63,723 bases of DNA from Synechococcus sp. CS-1331 (GCA_025127975.1 JAHLYQ010000007.1:1-63723); one strand, 5' to 3'. Shown: positions 7,961 to 19,240, counted from the first letter of the stretch. Notes: a model not told the origin generated them from the sequence alone. Numbers and translations: made by a program.

Positions 7961-8320
7961 TCAGAGGCTGTAGGGGTGCACCACACCGCCGAGGCTCAAG
8001 GGAAAATCGCGGCTGTTGCGGGTGGCAAGGGTGAGGCCATGGCAGGTGGCCGTCGCCAGGATGATCGCGTCGGGCACCTTGAGCCCGTGCCGCTGGCGTA
8101 TCTGCACCGTTTCCCTGGCAATCGCCTGATCGAGCCCGATGCGAGGAAAGCTCTCCAGCCAGGGTTCGAGCCGCTCGGCTTCCCCATCCCGGCTGCCCAC
8201 AAGCACCTCGATCCAAGTAACCACGCTGATGGCGCTCTGGGGCTGTTGCTCCAGCCAGCGCAGGGCCGGCTCCTGTCCGCGCAGCACGTCAATCAGGATG
8301 TTGGTATCCAGCAGCAGCAT
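7961..8320 (-). CDS. VapC-type PIN-domain toxin ribonuclease
   Basis: An intact PIN toxin. The start at 8320 gives MLLLDTNILIDVLRG at the first catalytic Asp and overlaps the antitoxin TGA by one base; a longer frame from 8335 adds five residues. The Glu in SVVTWIEVLVGSR, the Asp in KVPDAIILATATCHG and the end motif TRNSRDF are all present, making up the acidic Mg site of an RNase that usually cuts tRNA or rRNA. The length of 119 residues is slightly short but complete for the family. It forms an operon with the upstream vapB and lies between two copies of a duplicated DNA block. Confidence 0.9.
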   Translation of the reverse strand: MLLLDTNILIDVLRGQEPALRWLEQQPQSAISVVTWIEVLVGSRDGEAERLEPWLESFPRIGLDQAIARETVQIRQRHGLKVPDAIILATATCHGLTLATRNSRDFPLSLGGVVHPYSL

Positions 8321-8541
8321 CAGCGGCTTGCCCACTCCTGGCGCAAGCTGTCCTCGATGGAGAGGCCATCCTCGGGCCGGTCATGCCAGAGGCCGAAGAC
8401 CTGGCGATGTTGCGGCTGTTGTTGCTGCAACCAGAGGCGCAACGCCTCCCGCATTGCCTCGGCGCGGGAAATCCCCCGCTGCCGGCAGTGGGCATCGAGC
8501 TGATCACGCTCCGGTTCCGGCAGATCCACGATGGTGCGCAC
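8320..8541 (-). CDS. VapB-type ribbon-helix-helix antitoxin
   Basis: I chose the GTG at 8541, giving VRTIVDLPEPERDQLDAHCR, because RTIVDLP is the conserved start of this antitoxin class. The longer frame from 8568 adds nine unconserved residues. RGISRAEAMREALRLWLQQ forms the helix-turn-helix of the ribbon-helix-helix fold, and the tail ending LSIEDSLRQEW should wrap the toxin. Upstream, GATAACG occurs twice (8545-8551 and 8558-8564) and could be part of the operator. The stop overlaps the vapC start codon, giving translational coupling. Confidence 0.85.
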   Translation of the reverse strand: MRTIVDLPEPERDQLDAHCRQRGISRAEAMREALRLWLQQQQPQHRQVFGLWHDRPEDGLSIEDSLRQEWASR

Positions 8542-8640
8542 GGTGATAACGCAATCTGATAACGGCATCGTAAGGCCGGTTGGCCAGAGGCATCAGCTCT
8601 GGCGAGCAAGCTCAGAGCAGGGGTAGTCCTGAAACCGGGG

Positions 8641-8669
8641 GCAGCTGGCGGCGCAGGGAGGAACCCATG
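8641..8669. repeat. Duplicated block, copy 2a (coq4 5' end)
   Basis: A second copy of the coq4 5' end (27 of 29 identical to 7532-7560), reading GSSLRRQL on the minus strand. It is not part of any gene here. Confidence 0.85.
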
Positions 8670-8790
8670 AGGGCGTGGCAATCCATCGGGAGGATGTTGA
8701 AGGTGTCGCACACCCGATTCAGCCACTGCTCAATCTCGGTCGCTTTGCTGGGCTCCTGCTCCTCGATTACCGTAGACTGCTCTCCGTTGC
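8670..8790 (-). pseudogene. Second PIN toxin remnant
   Basis: The minus strand reads EEQEPSKATEIEQWLNRVCD then TFNILPMDC, the middle of a FitB-like PIN toxin. The N-terminal Asp and the C-terminal half are absent. The part at 8694-8753 is the second copy of the repeat at 7771-7830. Compared with copy 1, the 53-base spacing between the two repeat parts (239 bases in copy 1) shows an internal deletion of about 186 bases. The remaining DNA between vapB and the APC permease (8570-8877) shows nothing further. Confidence 0.7.
8694..8753. repeat. Duplicated block, copy 2b (PIN toxin segment)
   Basis: A 60-base segment with 56 matches to 7771-7830, in the same orientation. Confidence 0.9.
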
Positions 8791-8877
8791 GGAGCTGCAG
8801 CAGGGTGCGGCGCCTAGGGTGAAAAGCTGCGCCAGCTGGCAGGCATCGCCCGGGCCAGCGATTCGGAGGGCTGAGCT

Positions 8878-11923
<3,046 letters not shown>

Positions 11924-11949
11924 CTAGGGTCCAGAAAAGAACAGTTGTC

Positions 11950-12345
11950 GTGTCGACTCGTGCTGCCGGGCGCTGCCCTATTCCCAACCGGGCAGTCCGG
12001 TTGCTGATCTGCCTGCTGGTGCTCGCTCCGGCCGGCGTCGCGGGGGCTGCTGGACCCAGCAAGGTTGTGGGTGGGGCCAGGGCGATTCCCATGGATCAGG
12101 CCCTGCAGCGCAGCCTGCTGGCGGCGGAGGCGGTGATCCATCGCCGGGGCAAGGAAACGTGCCTGCGGGGCAAGCTCACCAATGCCTTACTGGGCCTTTC
12201 GGCCAGTTGCGAGGCTGCCGGCCAGCGGGGTGGGCTCTGCGCCCTGGCCGATCAGGCCGTCGTGCAGATGGGGTGGTCGCTGGCCTTCATGGACAGCACA
12301 GCCCGCCAGGTGCTCGAGCTGATGCCCACCGCACCAGAGCGTTGA
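11950..12345 (+). CDS. Secreted hypothetical protein
   Basis: I chose the GTG at 11950 (VSTRAAGRCPIPNRAVRLLI), which gives an Arg-containing N-region and the hydrophobic core LLICLLVLAPAGVAGA, a convincing signal peptide. The mature part of about 100 residues is mostly helical and has two cysteines (ETCLRGK and SASCEAAG) that could form a disulfide. I recognise no named family; it looks like a small exported protein typical of picocyanobacteria. It is convergent with the next gene, another small exported protein. Confidence 0.65.
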   Translation: MSTRAAGRCPIPNRAVRLLICLLVLAPAGVAGAAGPSKVVGGARAIPMDQALQRSLLAAEAVIHRRGKETCLRGKLTNALLGLSASCEAAGQRGGLCALADQAVVQMGWSLAFMDSTARQVLELMPTAPER

Positions 12346-12366
12346 TTCCTGCGATCCAGGCCCGGT

Positions 12367-12828
12367 TCAGGAGCCCGGAATCAGGCCGAAGCCTTTTTTC
12401 TCCTTGGGCTTTTCTTCCTTCTTGCTCGGCACGACAGTGCGGTTTTGCAGCTTGCAGAAGGGGATCAGGTCTTGGCCAGCTCGGTTGATGGTCTCGCGCC
12501 GCTCGTAGCTGTTGGTGGCAGCGGGCTTGGCCCGTTCGCGGATGGTCCAGATGGCGTCCTTACAGTTAGCTCCGAGTCGGGGATGGTCCATCAGGGGATC
12601 CGCCATGGCGCTGGCCTTATTGCAGCTTTCGGCCGTGTTCTCTCGACCGCAGGTGAAGGTGAGCAGCTGGAGCTCGCGCAGCTCCTCCATGGTGGGATAG
12701 GGCGGATCCTTGGGGGCCGCCTGCAGGGGCATGGCCAGGAGCAGGCCCATCAGGCTGGCCCCCAGCCCCGGCAGGAGCTTGGCTGACTGCCAGGGAGCGC
12801 AGACTGGGTCGATCCGATCGGCGGCCAT
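12367..12828 (-). CDS. Secreted hypothetical protein
   Basis: The 153-residue product has a signal peptide ending near MGLLLAMPLQAA. The mature region contains four cysteines (FTCGREN, ESCNKASA, ANCKDAIW, PFCKLQNR), suggesting two disulfides, and finishes with a Lys-rich stretch (SKKEEKPKEKKGFG). The sequence MEELRELQLLTFTCGREN looks like a conserved cyanobacterial unknown. It lies between a convergent small secreted protein gene and an FAD monooxygenase gene on the same strand, 21 bases downstream of the latter's stop. Confidence 0.65.
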   Translation of the reverse strand: MAADRIDPVCAPWQSAKLLPGLGASLMGLLLAMPLQAAPKDPPYPTMEELRELQLLTFTCGRENTAESCNKASAMADPLMDHPRLGANCKDAIWTIRERAKPAATNSYERRETINRAGQDLIPFCKLQNRTVVPSKKEEKPKEKKGFGLIPGS

Positions 12829-12849
12829 AGGTGCACGGCTGTGCTCCCA

Positions 12850-14079
12850 TCATGGCGGTTTTGGCAGAGCGCTCAGGCCATGGCGCAGGGGCTGCTGCTG
12901 GTGGCTCCAGTGGGAGGCGATCGCTGGGCCGATCAGGGGTGCCGCCAGGGCCAGCCCCCGCCGTAACCAGGCCTGGCTGCGCAGCTGTTCCCCCCGGGCG
13001 GCTTCCAAGGCCTGGAGGGCTTGGATGGCCTCGATTTCAGGCCTGCGTTCGGCCTCGATGGCTGCAAGGGTGCCATCGAGAGCCTGCCCCCCATCAGTGG
13101 CCTGCCCGCAGAGCAGGGGCAGCAGCCGGGCGCTGGCCACGCAGGCATCCCGCAGGGCCATGTTGATGCCCTGGGCGCGCACGGGGCCCATCGGGTGGGC
13201 CGCATCTCCCAGCAGCAGCAGTCCGGGTCGCCACCAGCGCTCCGCCAGAGCAACTTTCACCGCCAATCTGGTGGGTTCGCTCAGGCCTGCTCCCCATTGG
13301 CGCAGCCAGAGCGCCAGCTCGCCCGAGCAGAGGCCGGCTAGCTTTTCGATCCACTCGGGTTGGCCCAGGGCGGGGGCGCGGTCGCCGGCGGCCAGCACCC
13401 AGCCCAGTTGCAGGCCACCGGCGGCGCTCTCAAAGGCGCTGAAAACGCCGGTCGCTCCGACCAGGGTGGTGAAATTCCCCTGCAGGGGTGAGCCGGCCGG
13501 GCAGGCCAGCTGAAACCAGAGCAGATCGATCGGGCTGGTTCCATCGACCAGTTTGAGTTTGGCCTTCTGCCGCAGCAGGGAGGCCCGGCCATCACAGGCC
13601 AGCACCAGATCGGCCTCCAGGCGCCGACCATCGCCCAGTTGCACCCCCACCACCCGCTCCTGGCGCCAGAGCAGGTCGACAGCGGGTTGGCCGCGCTCAA
13701 GGACGAAGCCAGGGAAGGCCTGGGCCTGCTTGATCAGCAGTTCAAGCAGGGCCTGCTGACTTACCAGGGTGCAGGGGCGGCGGGGATTCCCACCGAGGGG
13801 CTCGGCTGCGCTGAACAGCTCCCGCCCGTTGACGATGAAGCGCCAGCCCTGCAGGGGGCGGTGGGGCAGGGCAGGCAACAGTTCGGCCAGCCCCATGGCG
13901 CCGAGGGCATCGAGCCCTGAGGGCATCAGGGCCTCCCCCCGAAACTGGCGCACCAGGCTGGTGCGGGCTTCCACCAGGGTCACGGCCAGCCCTGATCGGG
14001 CCAGCACCAGGGCCAGGCTGGCCCCGGCTGGCCCACCACCCACCACCACCACCTGGGGATGGGTGCGAGGCCGGTTCAA
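12850..14079 (-). CDS. FAD-dependent monooxygenase, UbiH / PHBH type
   Basis: The N-terminal dinucleotide fold VVVVGGGPAGASLALVLARS (GxGxxG) with VEA at the strand end binds FAD. VLACDGRASLLRQ matches the DG motif, and GDAAHPMGPVRAQGINMALR is the second FAD motif (GD) of the p-hydroxybenzoate hydroxylase class. The length of 409 residues is typical. Such enzymes hydroxylate aromatic rings or related substrates with NAD(P)H and O2. In cyanobacteria, relatives include geranylgeranyl reductase-like and UbiH-like proteins; the exact substrate is unknown. Its start overlaps the stop of the upstream small gene by 4 bases (ATGA), so the two are translated together. Confidence 0.85.
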   Translation of the reverse strand: MNRPRTHPQVVVVGGGPAGASLALVLARSGLAVTLVEARTSLVRQFRGEALMPSGLDALGAMGLAELLPALPHRPLQGWRFIVNGRELFSAAEPLGGNPRRPCTLVSQQALLELLIKQAQAFPGFVLERGQPAVDLLWRQERVVGVQLGDGRRLEADLVLACDGRASLLRQKAKLKLVDGTSPIDLLWFQLACPAGSPLQGNFTTLVGATGVFSAFESAAGGLQLGWVLAAGDRAPALGQPEWIEKLAGLCSGELALWLRQWGAGLSEPTRLAVKVALAERWWRPGLLLLGDAAHPMGPVRAQGINMALRDACVASARLLPLLCGQATDGGQALDGTLAAIEAERRPEIEAIQALQALEAARGEQLRSQAWLRRGLALAAPLIGPAIASHWSHQQQPLRHGLSALPKPP

Positions 14080-14318
14080 ACGAAGGAGTTGTAGTTGCGG
14101 GTGGCGCCGCTCACCGGATCTACATGGCCCGTCAGCTGGCTTTTTTTAGTGAGCAGGTAGTCGACCAGCTCCTGTTGCACGGCCAGCAGCTCCGTGGTGC
14201 AGCCCCGGAAGGCCGCCCGGTGGCGGATGTCGTCGTGCCTGGTGTGCAGGTCACGCAGCATCAGCTGGATTGCATCCAGGGTCGCTGATGTAGAGCGAGT
14301 GGCCTGCGGGGAATCCAT
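14076..14318 (-). CDS. Conserved hypothetical small protein
   Basis: The 80-residue soluble product (DAIQLMLRDLHTRHDDIRHR ... LLAVQQELVDYLLTKKSQL) is helix-rich and ends in GATRNYNSFV. It is not a family I can name but has the look of a conserved picocyanobacterial protein. Its ATGA overlap with the FAD monooxygenase gene suggests that it acts with, or is needed at the same time as, that enzyme. Confidence 0.65.
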   Translation of the reverse strand: MDSPQATRSTSATLDAIQLMLRDLHTRHDDIRHRAAFRGCTTELLAVQQELVDYLLTKKSQLTGHVDPVSGATRNYNSFV

Positions 14319-14367
14319 TCAACCTGGGGAGAAAAACTATTTGCCAGCCTAGGAGCTGCCCTGCTGC

Positions 14368-14763
14368 TCAACAGTCGCCGAAGAGGGCGGATGCCACGGC
14401 CTGGAAGGTGTCGAAGGTGTCCTGGGTTTCCAGACCGCTCACGGCCAGGGATACGGTTTGCTGGCGGGGATTGCACTCCACCGCCAGGCTCACCGCCCGG
14501 ATGGCGTGGTCGGCGTGGAAGGCGGCGCTGTGGCAGTCGGCGGCATAGAGGGTTTCGGTGGCATGGGTGAAGCCCAGCTGGGTGGCCAGCAGGGAAATCC
14601 CCGTCAGGGATTCGCCCAGGCTGCCAGTGCTACGGATTGCCGTGGTGTAGACCACCGGCGCTGCGGGGGCCGTGTCTTCGGCCGGGGTGATCAGCGATTG
14701 GGCCAGTGACTTCACCAGGCTTCCGGTCTTTAAGAGGCTGCCGGTCTTTTGCAGGGTCTCCAT
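14368..14763 (-). CDS. Conserved hypothetical protein
   Basis: The 131-residue product starts with an imperfect repeat (QKTGSLLKTGSLVKSLAQS) and has no signal peptide or membrane helix. The body (TGSLGESLTGISLLATQLGF, SLAVECNPRQQTVSLAVSGL) is balanced and soluble, with three cysteines. I do not recognise it. It has its own start 74 bases past the PLD gene stop, and its stop is 49 bases from the start of the next gene. Confidence 0.55.
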   Translation of the reverse strand: METLQKTGSLLKTGSLVKSLAQSLITPAEDTAPAAPVVYTTAIRSTGSLGESLTGISLLATQLGFTHATETLYAADCHSAAFHADHAIRAVSLAVECNPRQQTVSLAVSGLETQDTFDTFQAVASALFGDC

Positions 14764-14837
14764 GGCTGAAACGCGGCCAGACTGACCGGGTAAGCATAGG
14801 GTTGGGCCACTAGATGTGGTGGCATGTGCCTGTCAGC

Positions 14838-16250
14838 TCATCCACCGGTGGTGTTGACCTGGGTGGTGTCCCCTTGAGTGGTGTTCGTCTGGGTGATCCC
14901 CCGCTGCACCCCGCTGCCGCAACTCAGCCGTTGGCGCTCGAGTTTGCGCTGCAAGCGGGGGGTGATGCCGAGCTCGGCCCCCTTCCAGAGCCGGTTGATT
15001 TCGGCGGTGAAGTGTTCGGCGAGCTGGGGGGAGTCAAAAACCAGCAGGGTTTCGTCGTTCTGATGGGCCGCCGAGGGGCTCCAGTTGAAGGAACCGGTGA
15101 TCACGGTGCGGTTGTCGATCACCGCCAGCTTGTGGTGGAGCTTGTCGCCGCTGGCCAGCCGCGGGGTGCCAACTCCCTCCAGGGGCTTTTGCCAGGGCCG
15201 GTTGCCTGCCTCCAGGCCGCAGCGGTGGTCCGGCAGCTGGATGCCCAGCAGATCCAGCACTTCGCTGAAGGCCCGGTTGGCGAAGCCAGGGTCGGCCAGC
15301 AGGCGGATCTTGACGCCGCGCTCCTGCAGGCGGGCCATGGCATCGGCCAGGCCCTGCTCTGAGAGCACGAACAGGGCCAGATCCAGCTGTTTGCGTGTGC
15401 CCAGGAGCAACTTTTCCAGCAGCCCTAAGCCCTGGTTGGGATCCTTGCGGCGGTGGGGAGCGAACAGCACCGTGACCGGGGTCTGCCCCACCAGCGCCCG
15501 CTGGGCCGCCCCACCCCCTTTGGCCAGGCCAAAGCGGCTGTCGCTCTGGCCGCCGGGGCCGTCGCCCCACATCCGTTCAAATTCGGCCACGAAGCTCGCG
15601 GCCAGGGCGCTGCTGTGCAGCCGCAGCAGGTGGTTGACGTTGCCGCGACTGCGATTGCTACCCGGATCGCCACTTGGTTCGCCACCGGGATCCCCATGGA
15701 TGCACGAGGGGGTGAAATTGGCCGACCCCGTGACCACCACTGCCCGATCCACCACCATGAATTTGTGGTGCATCAGACCGCTGCCAGCGCTGCCATCGGC
15801 GGTGTCATCGATCATGGGCACACCGGCCCGCTGCAGGATGGCCACCGCATCGCCCCAGCCGAGCGCCTGGAGCTGGTGGTGTCGGTTGCGCTTGTGCGGC
15901 GCCAAACCGATCGGATTCTCTTCAGACCATGGAGTGCTGTAGGTGTTTTCCAGCACCACCTTCACCGTCAGTCCCTCGCGATGGCGGGCAACCAGGGCTT
16001 CGGCCACCTTCGGCAGCGAGAGCTCCTGCACCGCCACCAGAATCTCCCGCTTCGCCTGCTGGATGCTGGCGAGCACAAAGGCCTCCAGGTCGTCGCCCTG
16101 GCGCCATTGGCCCGTGATCGGGCTGCGGTAGCGGCTGGTGTCTGAGTGGTTGAACACCAGCTCGATGCCCTTGGGCAGGGGCGCGTGCTTGGCGGGCTTT
16201 CCCAGCAGCTGGGCTTCGGCGCTGCAGCTGGCCAGGCCAAGCCCCAGCAA
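14838..16250 (-). CDS. Phospholipase D-like lipoprotein with two HKD motifs
   Basis: Two HxKx4D active-site motifs are present, HHKFMVVD followed by VVTGSANF and HHKLAVID followed by VITGSFNWS, so the protein should fold as a bilobed PLD-superfamily hydrolase. The N-terminus reads LLGLGLASCSAEAQ, a lipobox with LASC, which suggests anchoring to a membrane facing the periplasm. The start codon is unclear: TTG at 16250 is the longest clear option, but upstream codons (PLAWAS) also look like signal peptide. Family members cut phospholipids, nucleic acids or cardiolipin; some are exported nucleases such as Nuc. Bases 15660-15720 encode a Gly/Asp/Pro insert after the first HKD motif. The C-terminus has a Thr-rich tail (TQTNTTQGDTTQVNTT). 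Confidence 0.85.
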   Translation of the reverse strand: MLGLGLASCSAEAQLLGKPAKHAPLPKGIELVFNHSDTSRYRSPITGQWRQGDDLEAFVLASIQQAKREILVAVQELSLPKVAEALVARHREGLTVKVVLENTYSTPWSEENPIGLAPHKRNRHHQLQALGWGDAVAILQRAGVPMIDDTADGSAGSGLMHHKFMVVDRAVVVTGSANFTPSCIHGDPGGEPSGDPGSNRSRGNVNHLLRLHSSALAASFVAEFERMWGDGPGGQSDSRFGLAKGGGAAQRALVGQTPVTVLFAPHRRKDPNQGLGLLEKLLLGTRKQLDLALFVLSEQGLADAMARLQERGVKIRLLADPGFANRAFSEVLDLLGIQLPDHRCGLEAGNRPWQKPLEGVGTPRLASGDKLHHKLAVIDNRTVITGSFNWSPSAAHQNDETLLVFDSPQLAEHFTAEINRLWKGAELGITPRLQRKLERQRLSCGSGVQRGITQTNTTQGDTTQVNTTGG

Positions 16251-16354
16251 ACTGGCCCAGGCCAGCGGTGCAAACGATGGGCTGGAGGGTTTGATCGCGC
16301 TCAGAAGCGACTGCAGCCATGGTTCCCACAGGCTTGTTTCTTAGCCCGGGGCGC

Positions 16355-16537
16355 CTAGTGGTGCCCGGGCATCTCAGCGCTGCGCAGCATGACCACAAAC
16401 CAGACGGTGCCAATCAACACGGCGCTGAGCATGGCGGCTGGCAGTCCCAGCCGGATCAGCACCACAGGCACGATCAGGGGGAAGGCCAGGGCCCCTGCCA
16501 TGGGGGTAAGGGCCACGGCGATACGCTTCAGAACCAT
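16355..16537 (-). CDS. Small membrane protein
   Basis: The 60-residue product has two hydrophobic segments (AVALTPMAGALAFPLIVPVV and AMLSAVLIGTVWFVVMLRSA). Its start overlaps the end of the DUF4912 gene by 10 bases, so it is the second gene of that operon. Its unusual compactness and good operon context support a real gene, though I cannot name a function. Confidence 0.6.
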   Translation of the reverse strand: MVLKRIAVALTPMAGALAFPLIVPVVLIRLGLPAAMLSAVLIGTVWFVVMLRSAEMPGHH

Positions 16538-17604
16538 TCGCCTATGGCCTTGTCTGCAGGATTGCTGTTGTCTTCAGGGGTCGTGCGGTTGAATTCCAGG
16601 GTGATGTTGCGCTTCTGCTCGCCATCGGCGGCTACCGCCTCGATCGGGTAGAGCTGTTGGCCGTCACGGAAGGGCACCTGCACCCGGAAGGTGCCGTCCG
16701 CAGTTAGGGGAACTTCCTGATCGCCGATGCACAGCCGCGCCGAGGGGTCGGTGGCCCCGTAGACGATCAGCTCGGCGTCGGCCACCAGCCAGAAGGAGCG
16801 TTGGCGAGATCCCACGCCGCCCCGGCCGGAGTCGTTGCGGCCACTGGCCCAAATGCCGGCCCCTGAGGCGTGGAGCTCGCTGGTGTCGATGCCGGCCTCC
16901 TCCAGTTCGTGGAAGGCTTCAGAGCCGCGACCCAGGCGACGCCAGCGGGAGGTGGCGGTTTGGTAAAGCCTTTCATGCAGGCCGGAGTCGGGGCTAGGAG
17001 CCGCAATCGCCGGCATGCTGACGCCCGGGGAGGTCTCTAGCGAAAAGGGCACAAATTGGTCGAGGATCTGCTCGCTGGGATGGAGGGCCGGCACCCGGGC
17101 CACCGAAGAGAAGGCCAGGGAGATCCAGCCGCCTCCATTGCCTAGGCGGTAGCCAAGCTCCACCCGGTAGTCACGGTCACTCAGGGGCACCGGCAAGTAC
17201 CACTCGGTGGCATGGCTGTCGACCACCACTTCCTGCAGGGCGTGGGGATGGGCCGAACCCATGGGCAGCCCGGTCACATCGGCAACCCGCAGGCAGAGCT
17301 GGGAAGCGCCACCGGCTTGGGCCTGGCTGCGATCGGCCGGGGAGATTTCCCAGAAAACGTATGCCCACTGGGGATCGCGCGGCAGAAAAACCACATTGGT
17401 CGCCACCGAGCTCGGGCGGGGCGCCGGGGGGAGCTCGGCCTCTATGGCCTCGAGGCTGGGCGGATCCTCGTCTTGGCGGTCGTTGATGGCGGCCAGGAGT
17501 TCATCCTTGGACTTACGGCTGTAAAGGCTCACACCGAGGCCGCTGGCCACCTGACGCAAATGCCTCAGAGTCATACGAGCCATAGCAGCGAGAGCTTGGG
17601 TCAT
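16528..17604 (-). CDS. DUF4912 protein with SAP/Rho-N-like N-terminus
   Basis: The N-terminus MTLRHLRQVASGLGVSLYSR followed by KSKDELLAAIND is a Rho-N/SAP-type helix-extended-loop-helix that often binds nucleic acid. The start may be ATG at 17604 or one of two ATGs at 17580 and 17574. The next domain begins VVFLPRDPQWAYVFWEISPA, the DUF4912 signature, and runs to about residue 240. A second beta-rich module ends in NITLEFNRTTPEDN. The function of the family is not established. The gene lies downstream of cpcG, from which it is separated by a strong terminator. Confidence 0.85.
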   Translation of the reverse strand: MTQALAAMARMTLRHLRQVASGLGVSLYSRKSKDELLAAINDRQDEDPPSLEAIEAELPPAPRPSSVATNVVFLPRDPQWAYVFWEISPADRSQAQAGGASQLCLRVADVTGLPMGSAHPHALQEVVVDSHATEWYLPVPLSDRDYRVELGYRLGNGGGWISLAFSSVARVPALHPSEQILDQFVPFSLETSPGVSMPAIAAPSPDSGLHERLYQTATSRWRRLGRGSEAFHELEEAGIDTSELHASGAGIWASGRNDSGRGGVGSRQRSFWLVADAELIVYGATDPSARLCIGDQEVPLTADGTFRVQVPFRDGQQLYPIEAVAADGEQKRNITLEFNRTTPEDNSNPADKAIGEWF

Positions 17605-17710
17605 AACAACAGAATTCTTTCGGTATCACTCTGGATGAGTTTCTTGCCCACGGTCGGCCTTGCGGCCCGGCGGTCAGCATCCACTGACGCCTGGGCCCTG
17701 GCAAGGCATT

Positions 17711-17736
17711 GAAAAAGGCGGCCCTTGGGCCGCCTT
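17711..17736 (-). terminator. Rho-independent terminator after cpcG
   Basis: AAGGCGGCCC and GGGCCGCCTT (17715-17736) form a near-continuous 9-10 bp stem with a 2-4 base loop. On the minus strand the stem is followed by a run of five T. It lies about 34 bases past the cpcG stop. Confidence 0.85.
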
Positions 17737-17769
17737 ACAGGCTTGATGAAGCCAGTGGTGCCGGCCGAT

Positions 17770-18531
17770 TCAGCGACCGATGCTGCGGTAGGGAACTTTG
17801 GCGAGGTAATCGATGCTCGCGTTGCCGGAGCCACCGCCCTGGCTGCGCATGGCTGGCAGGTTGCGTACCCAGGGCAGGTAGTCCTCGGGGAAGCCCCCCC
17901 GGCGCTGACGGGAGCGGGCGGGGATGGTTTTCATGCCACCGCTGTAGACGATCTGGGGGAAGCCCAGGATGCCGCGGTAGTAGGCCTCGTAGCGCGGAGT
18001 GGTGATGTTGAAGGGGGTTTCGCCCAGATCCCGGGAGCCCACCACGCGGTTGCGGTGGTAGGGAACGGTGTCGTAGCCGAAGGCGTCCAGGTATTCCTGG
18101 CCGTTGAGAATGTCGTCAACCATGCCCCTTACCCCGCGGGTCATAAGCACGGCTGCCCAAGCGATCTCTTCAGACCTGCCGTGGGTGGGGCGACCCAGAA
18201 GCTTTTCCACCAGGTGGCGCACCACTCGGTAGTTGCTGTTCAGGTTGTAGAAGCTGCGGGTGAATGTGTCTGAGAGACAAAGGGAGCGAATGAAATCCCG
18301 CACACTCATTTGGCCGTCGCGCAGCTGGCTCTCCAATGTCAAGTTGCGGTCGACCTTGAAGGCGTAGAAGAAAATTTGTCGATAACAAGACTCAATGAGC
18401 AGATTTAGGTCTTTGGGATCCATAGCCCTGTCCATGGACGCGGCTTTGGAGTCCTCATCCGAGCCCACCCGCAGCGGGTTGACCCGCGAGTTCTGGGTGG
18501 TGGGCGCGTACTTCAGGAGGGGCAGGGCCAC
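17770..18531 (-). CDS. cpcG: Phycobilisome rod-core linker CpcG
   Basis: CpcG attaches phycocyanin rods to the allophycocyanin core on the thylakoid surface. The product opens with a GTG codon (ALPLLKYAPTTQNSRVNPLR), a start typical of CpcG, and contains the PBS linker domain: LIESCYRQIFFYAFKVDR, LRDGQMSVRDFIRSLCLS, FYNLNSNYRVVRHLVEKLLG and GYDTVPYHRN. The 253 residues match the family length. The short C-terminus (GNASIDYLAKVPYRSIGR) lacks the hydrophobic tail of CpcL, so it is the soluble rod-core form. It is the likely end of a transcript that includes cpcS and closes at the terminator. Confidence 0.95.
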   Translation of the reverse strand: MALPLLKYAPTTQNSRVNPLRVGSDEDSKAASMDRAMDPKDLNLLIESCYRQIFFYAFKVDRNLTLESQLRDGQMSVRDFIRSLCLSDTFTRSFYNLNSNYRVVRHLVEKLLGRPTHGRSEEIAWAAVLMTRGVRGMVDDILNGQEYLDAFGYDTVPYHRNRVVGSRDLGETPFNITTPRYEAYYRGILGFPQIVYSGGMKTIPARSRQRRGGFPEDYLPWVRNLPAMRSQGGGSGNASIDYLAKVPYRSIGR

Positions 18532-18622
18532 ACGACATCAGCATCCGTCAACCAGGATCGTATTGGGGCGGCTGCAGTGGGGTTCGCATGGCTCTTGCAG
18601 GGCTCACAGTCCGTAACGTTCG

Positions 18623-19240
18623 TCACCATCCCAGCGGTGAGAGCGTCGGCCCCGTTGCGGCCGCCTCGGCTGCTCCTGCGGAGCTCGGGACCTGGGCCTC
18701 CAGCACCCTGGTTTCGACGCAGAAGGAAGCGGTGTTGGAGAGGCCCTCCACCGTGCTCGTGCGCAGGCGCACATCGGGCCCCGCGAAGCTGAAGTGCTCC
18801 AGGCTGTTCATGGTCTCGTAACCGGTGGTGAGCAGCAGGCCATCCCGTTCATCCATGGCGAAATGGCCAGCCACCGCGGCGGTTTCCGCATAGCCCCGGT
18901 CGCGCAGCAGCAGTCCGGTCCGGCCATGGCCATCGGTGGGGATCAGGCCGAACAAGCTTTCCCCGTCGTGGGCCTCACCAGCCCTGTCCCAGGCCATTGA
19001 GGCGTTCCAGGTGACCCGGCAGCCGCCCACTAGGCGGGAGGGGTCTTCGCCGTGCATCACCGCGATGGCGATCAGGCGCGGATCTGCGGCGGCGATCTCC
19101 ACCACCTCGATGAAGGAGCTGCCTGCCTCTGCCCGCCGGTGCAGGAGGTGGTGGCTGCTGCGCTGGGAGCGCCAGCGACCGCAGCTCAGCTGGAAAAAGC
19201 TGAGGGCATCGGGGATCGATAGGGGCCGGTTGTCGCTCAC
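18623..19240 (-). CDS. cpcS: CpcS/CpeS-type phycobiliprotein bilin lyase
   Basis: S-type lyases attach phycocyanobilin or another bilin to cysteine 84-equivalent sites of phycobiliprotein subunits. The opening IPDALSFFQLSCGRWRSQRS followed by SHHLLHRRAEAG is the family's conserved start (FFxxSxGxWxSxRxxHH), and TGYETMNSLEHFSFAGPDVR lies in the barrel strands expected for this lipocalin-like fold. The length of 205 residues fits. It overlaps the upstream conserved hypothetical gene by 4 bases and precedes cpcG by 91 bases, tying lyase and linker together. The exact subfamily (CpcS or CpeS) is uncertain. Confidence 0.85.
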   Translation of the reverse strand: MSDNRPLSIPDALSFFQLSCGRWRSQRSSHHLLHRRAEAGSSFIEVVEIAAADPRLIAIAVMHGEDPSRLVGGCRVTWNASMAWDRAGEAHDGESLFGLIPTDGHGRTGLLLRDRGYAETAAVAGHFAMDERDGLLLTTGYETMNSLEHFSFAGPDVRLRTSTVEGLSNTASFCVETRVLEAQVPSSAGAAEAAATGPTLSPLGW

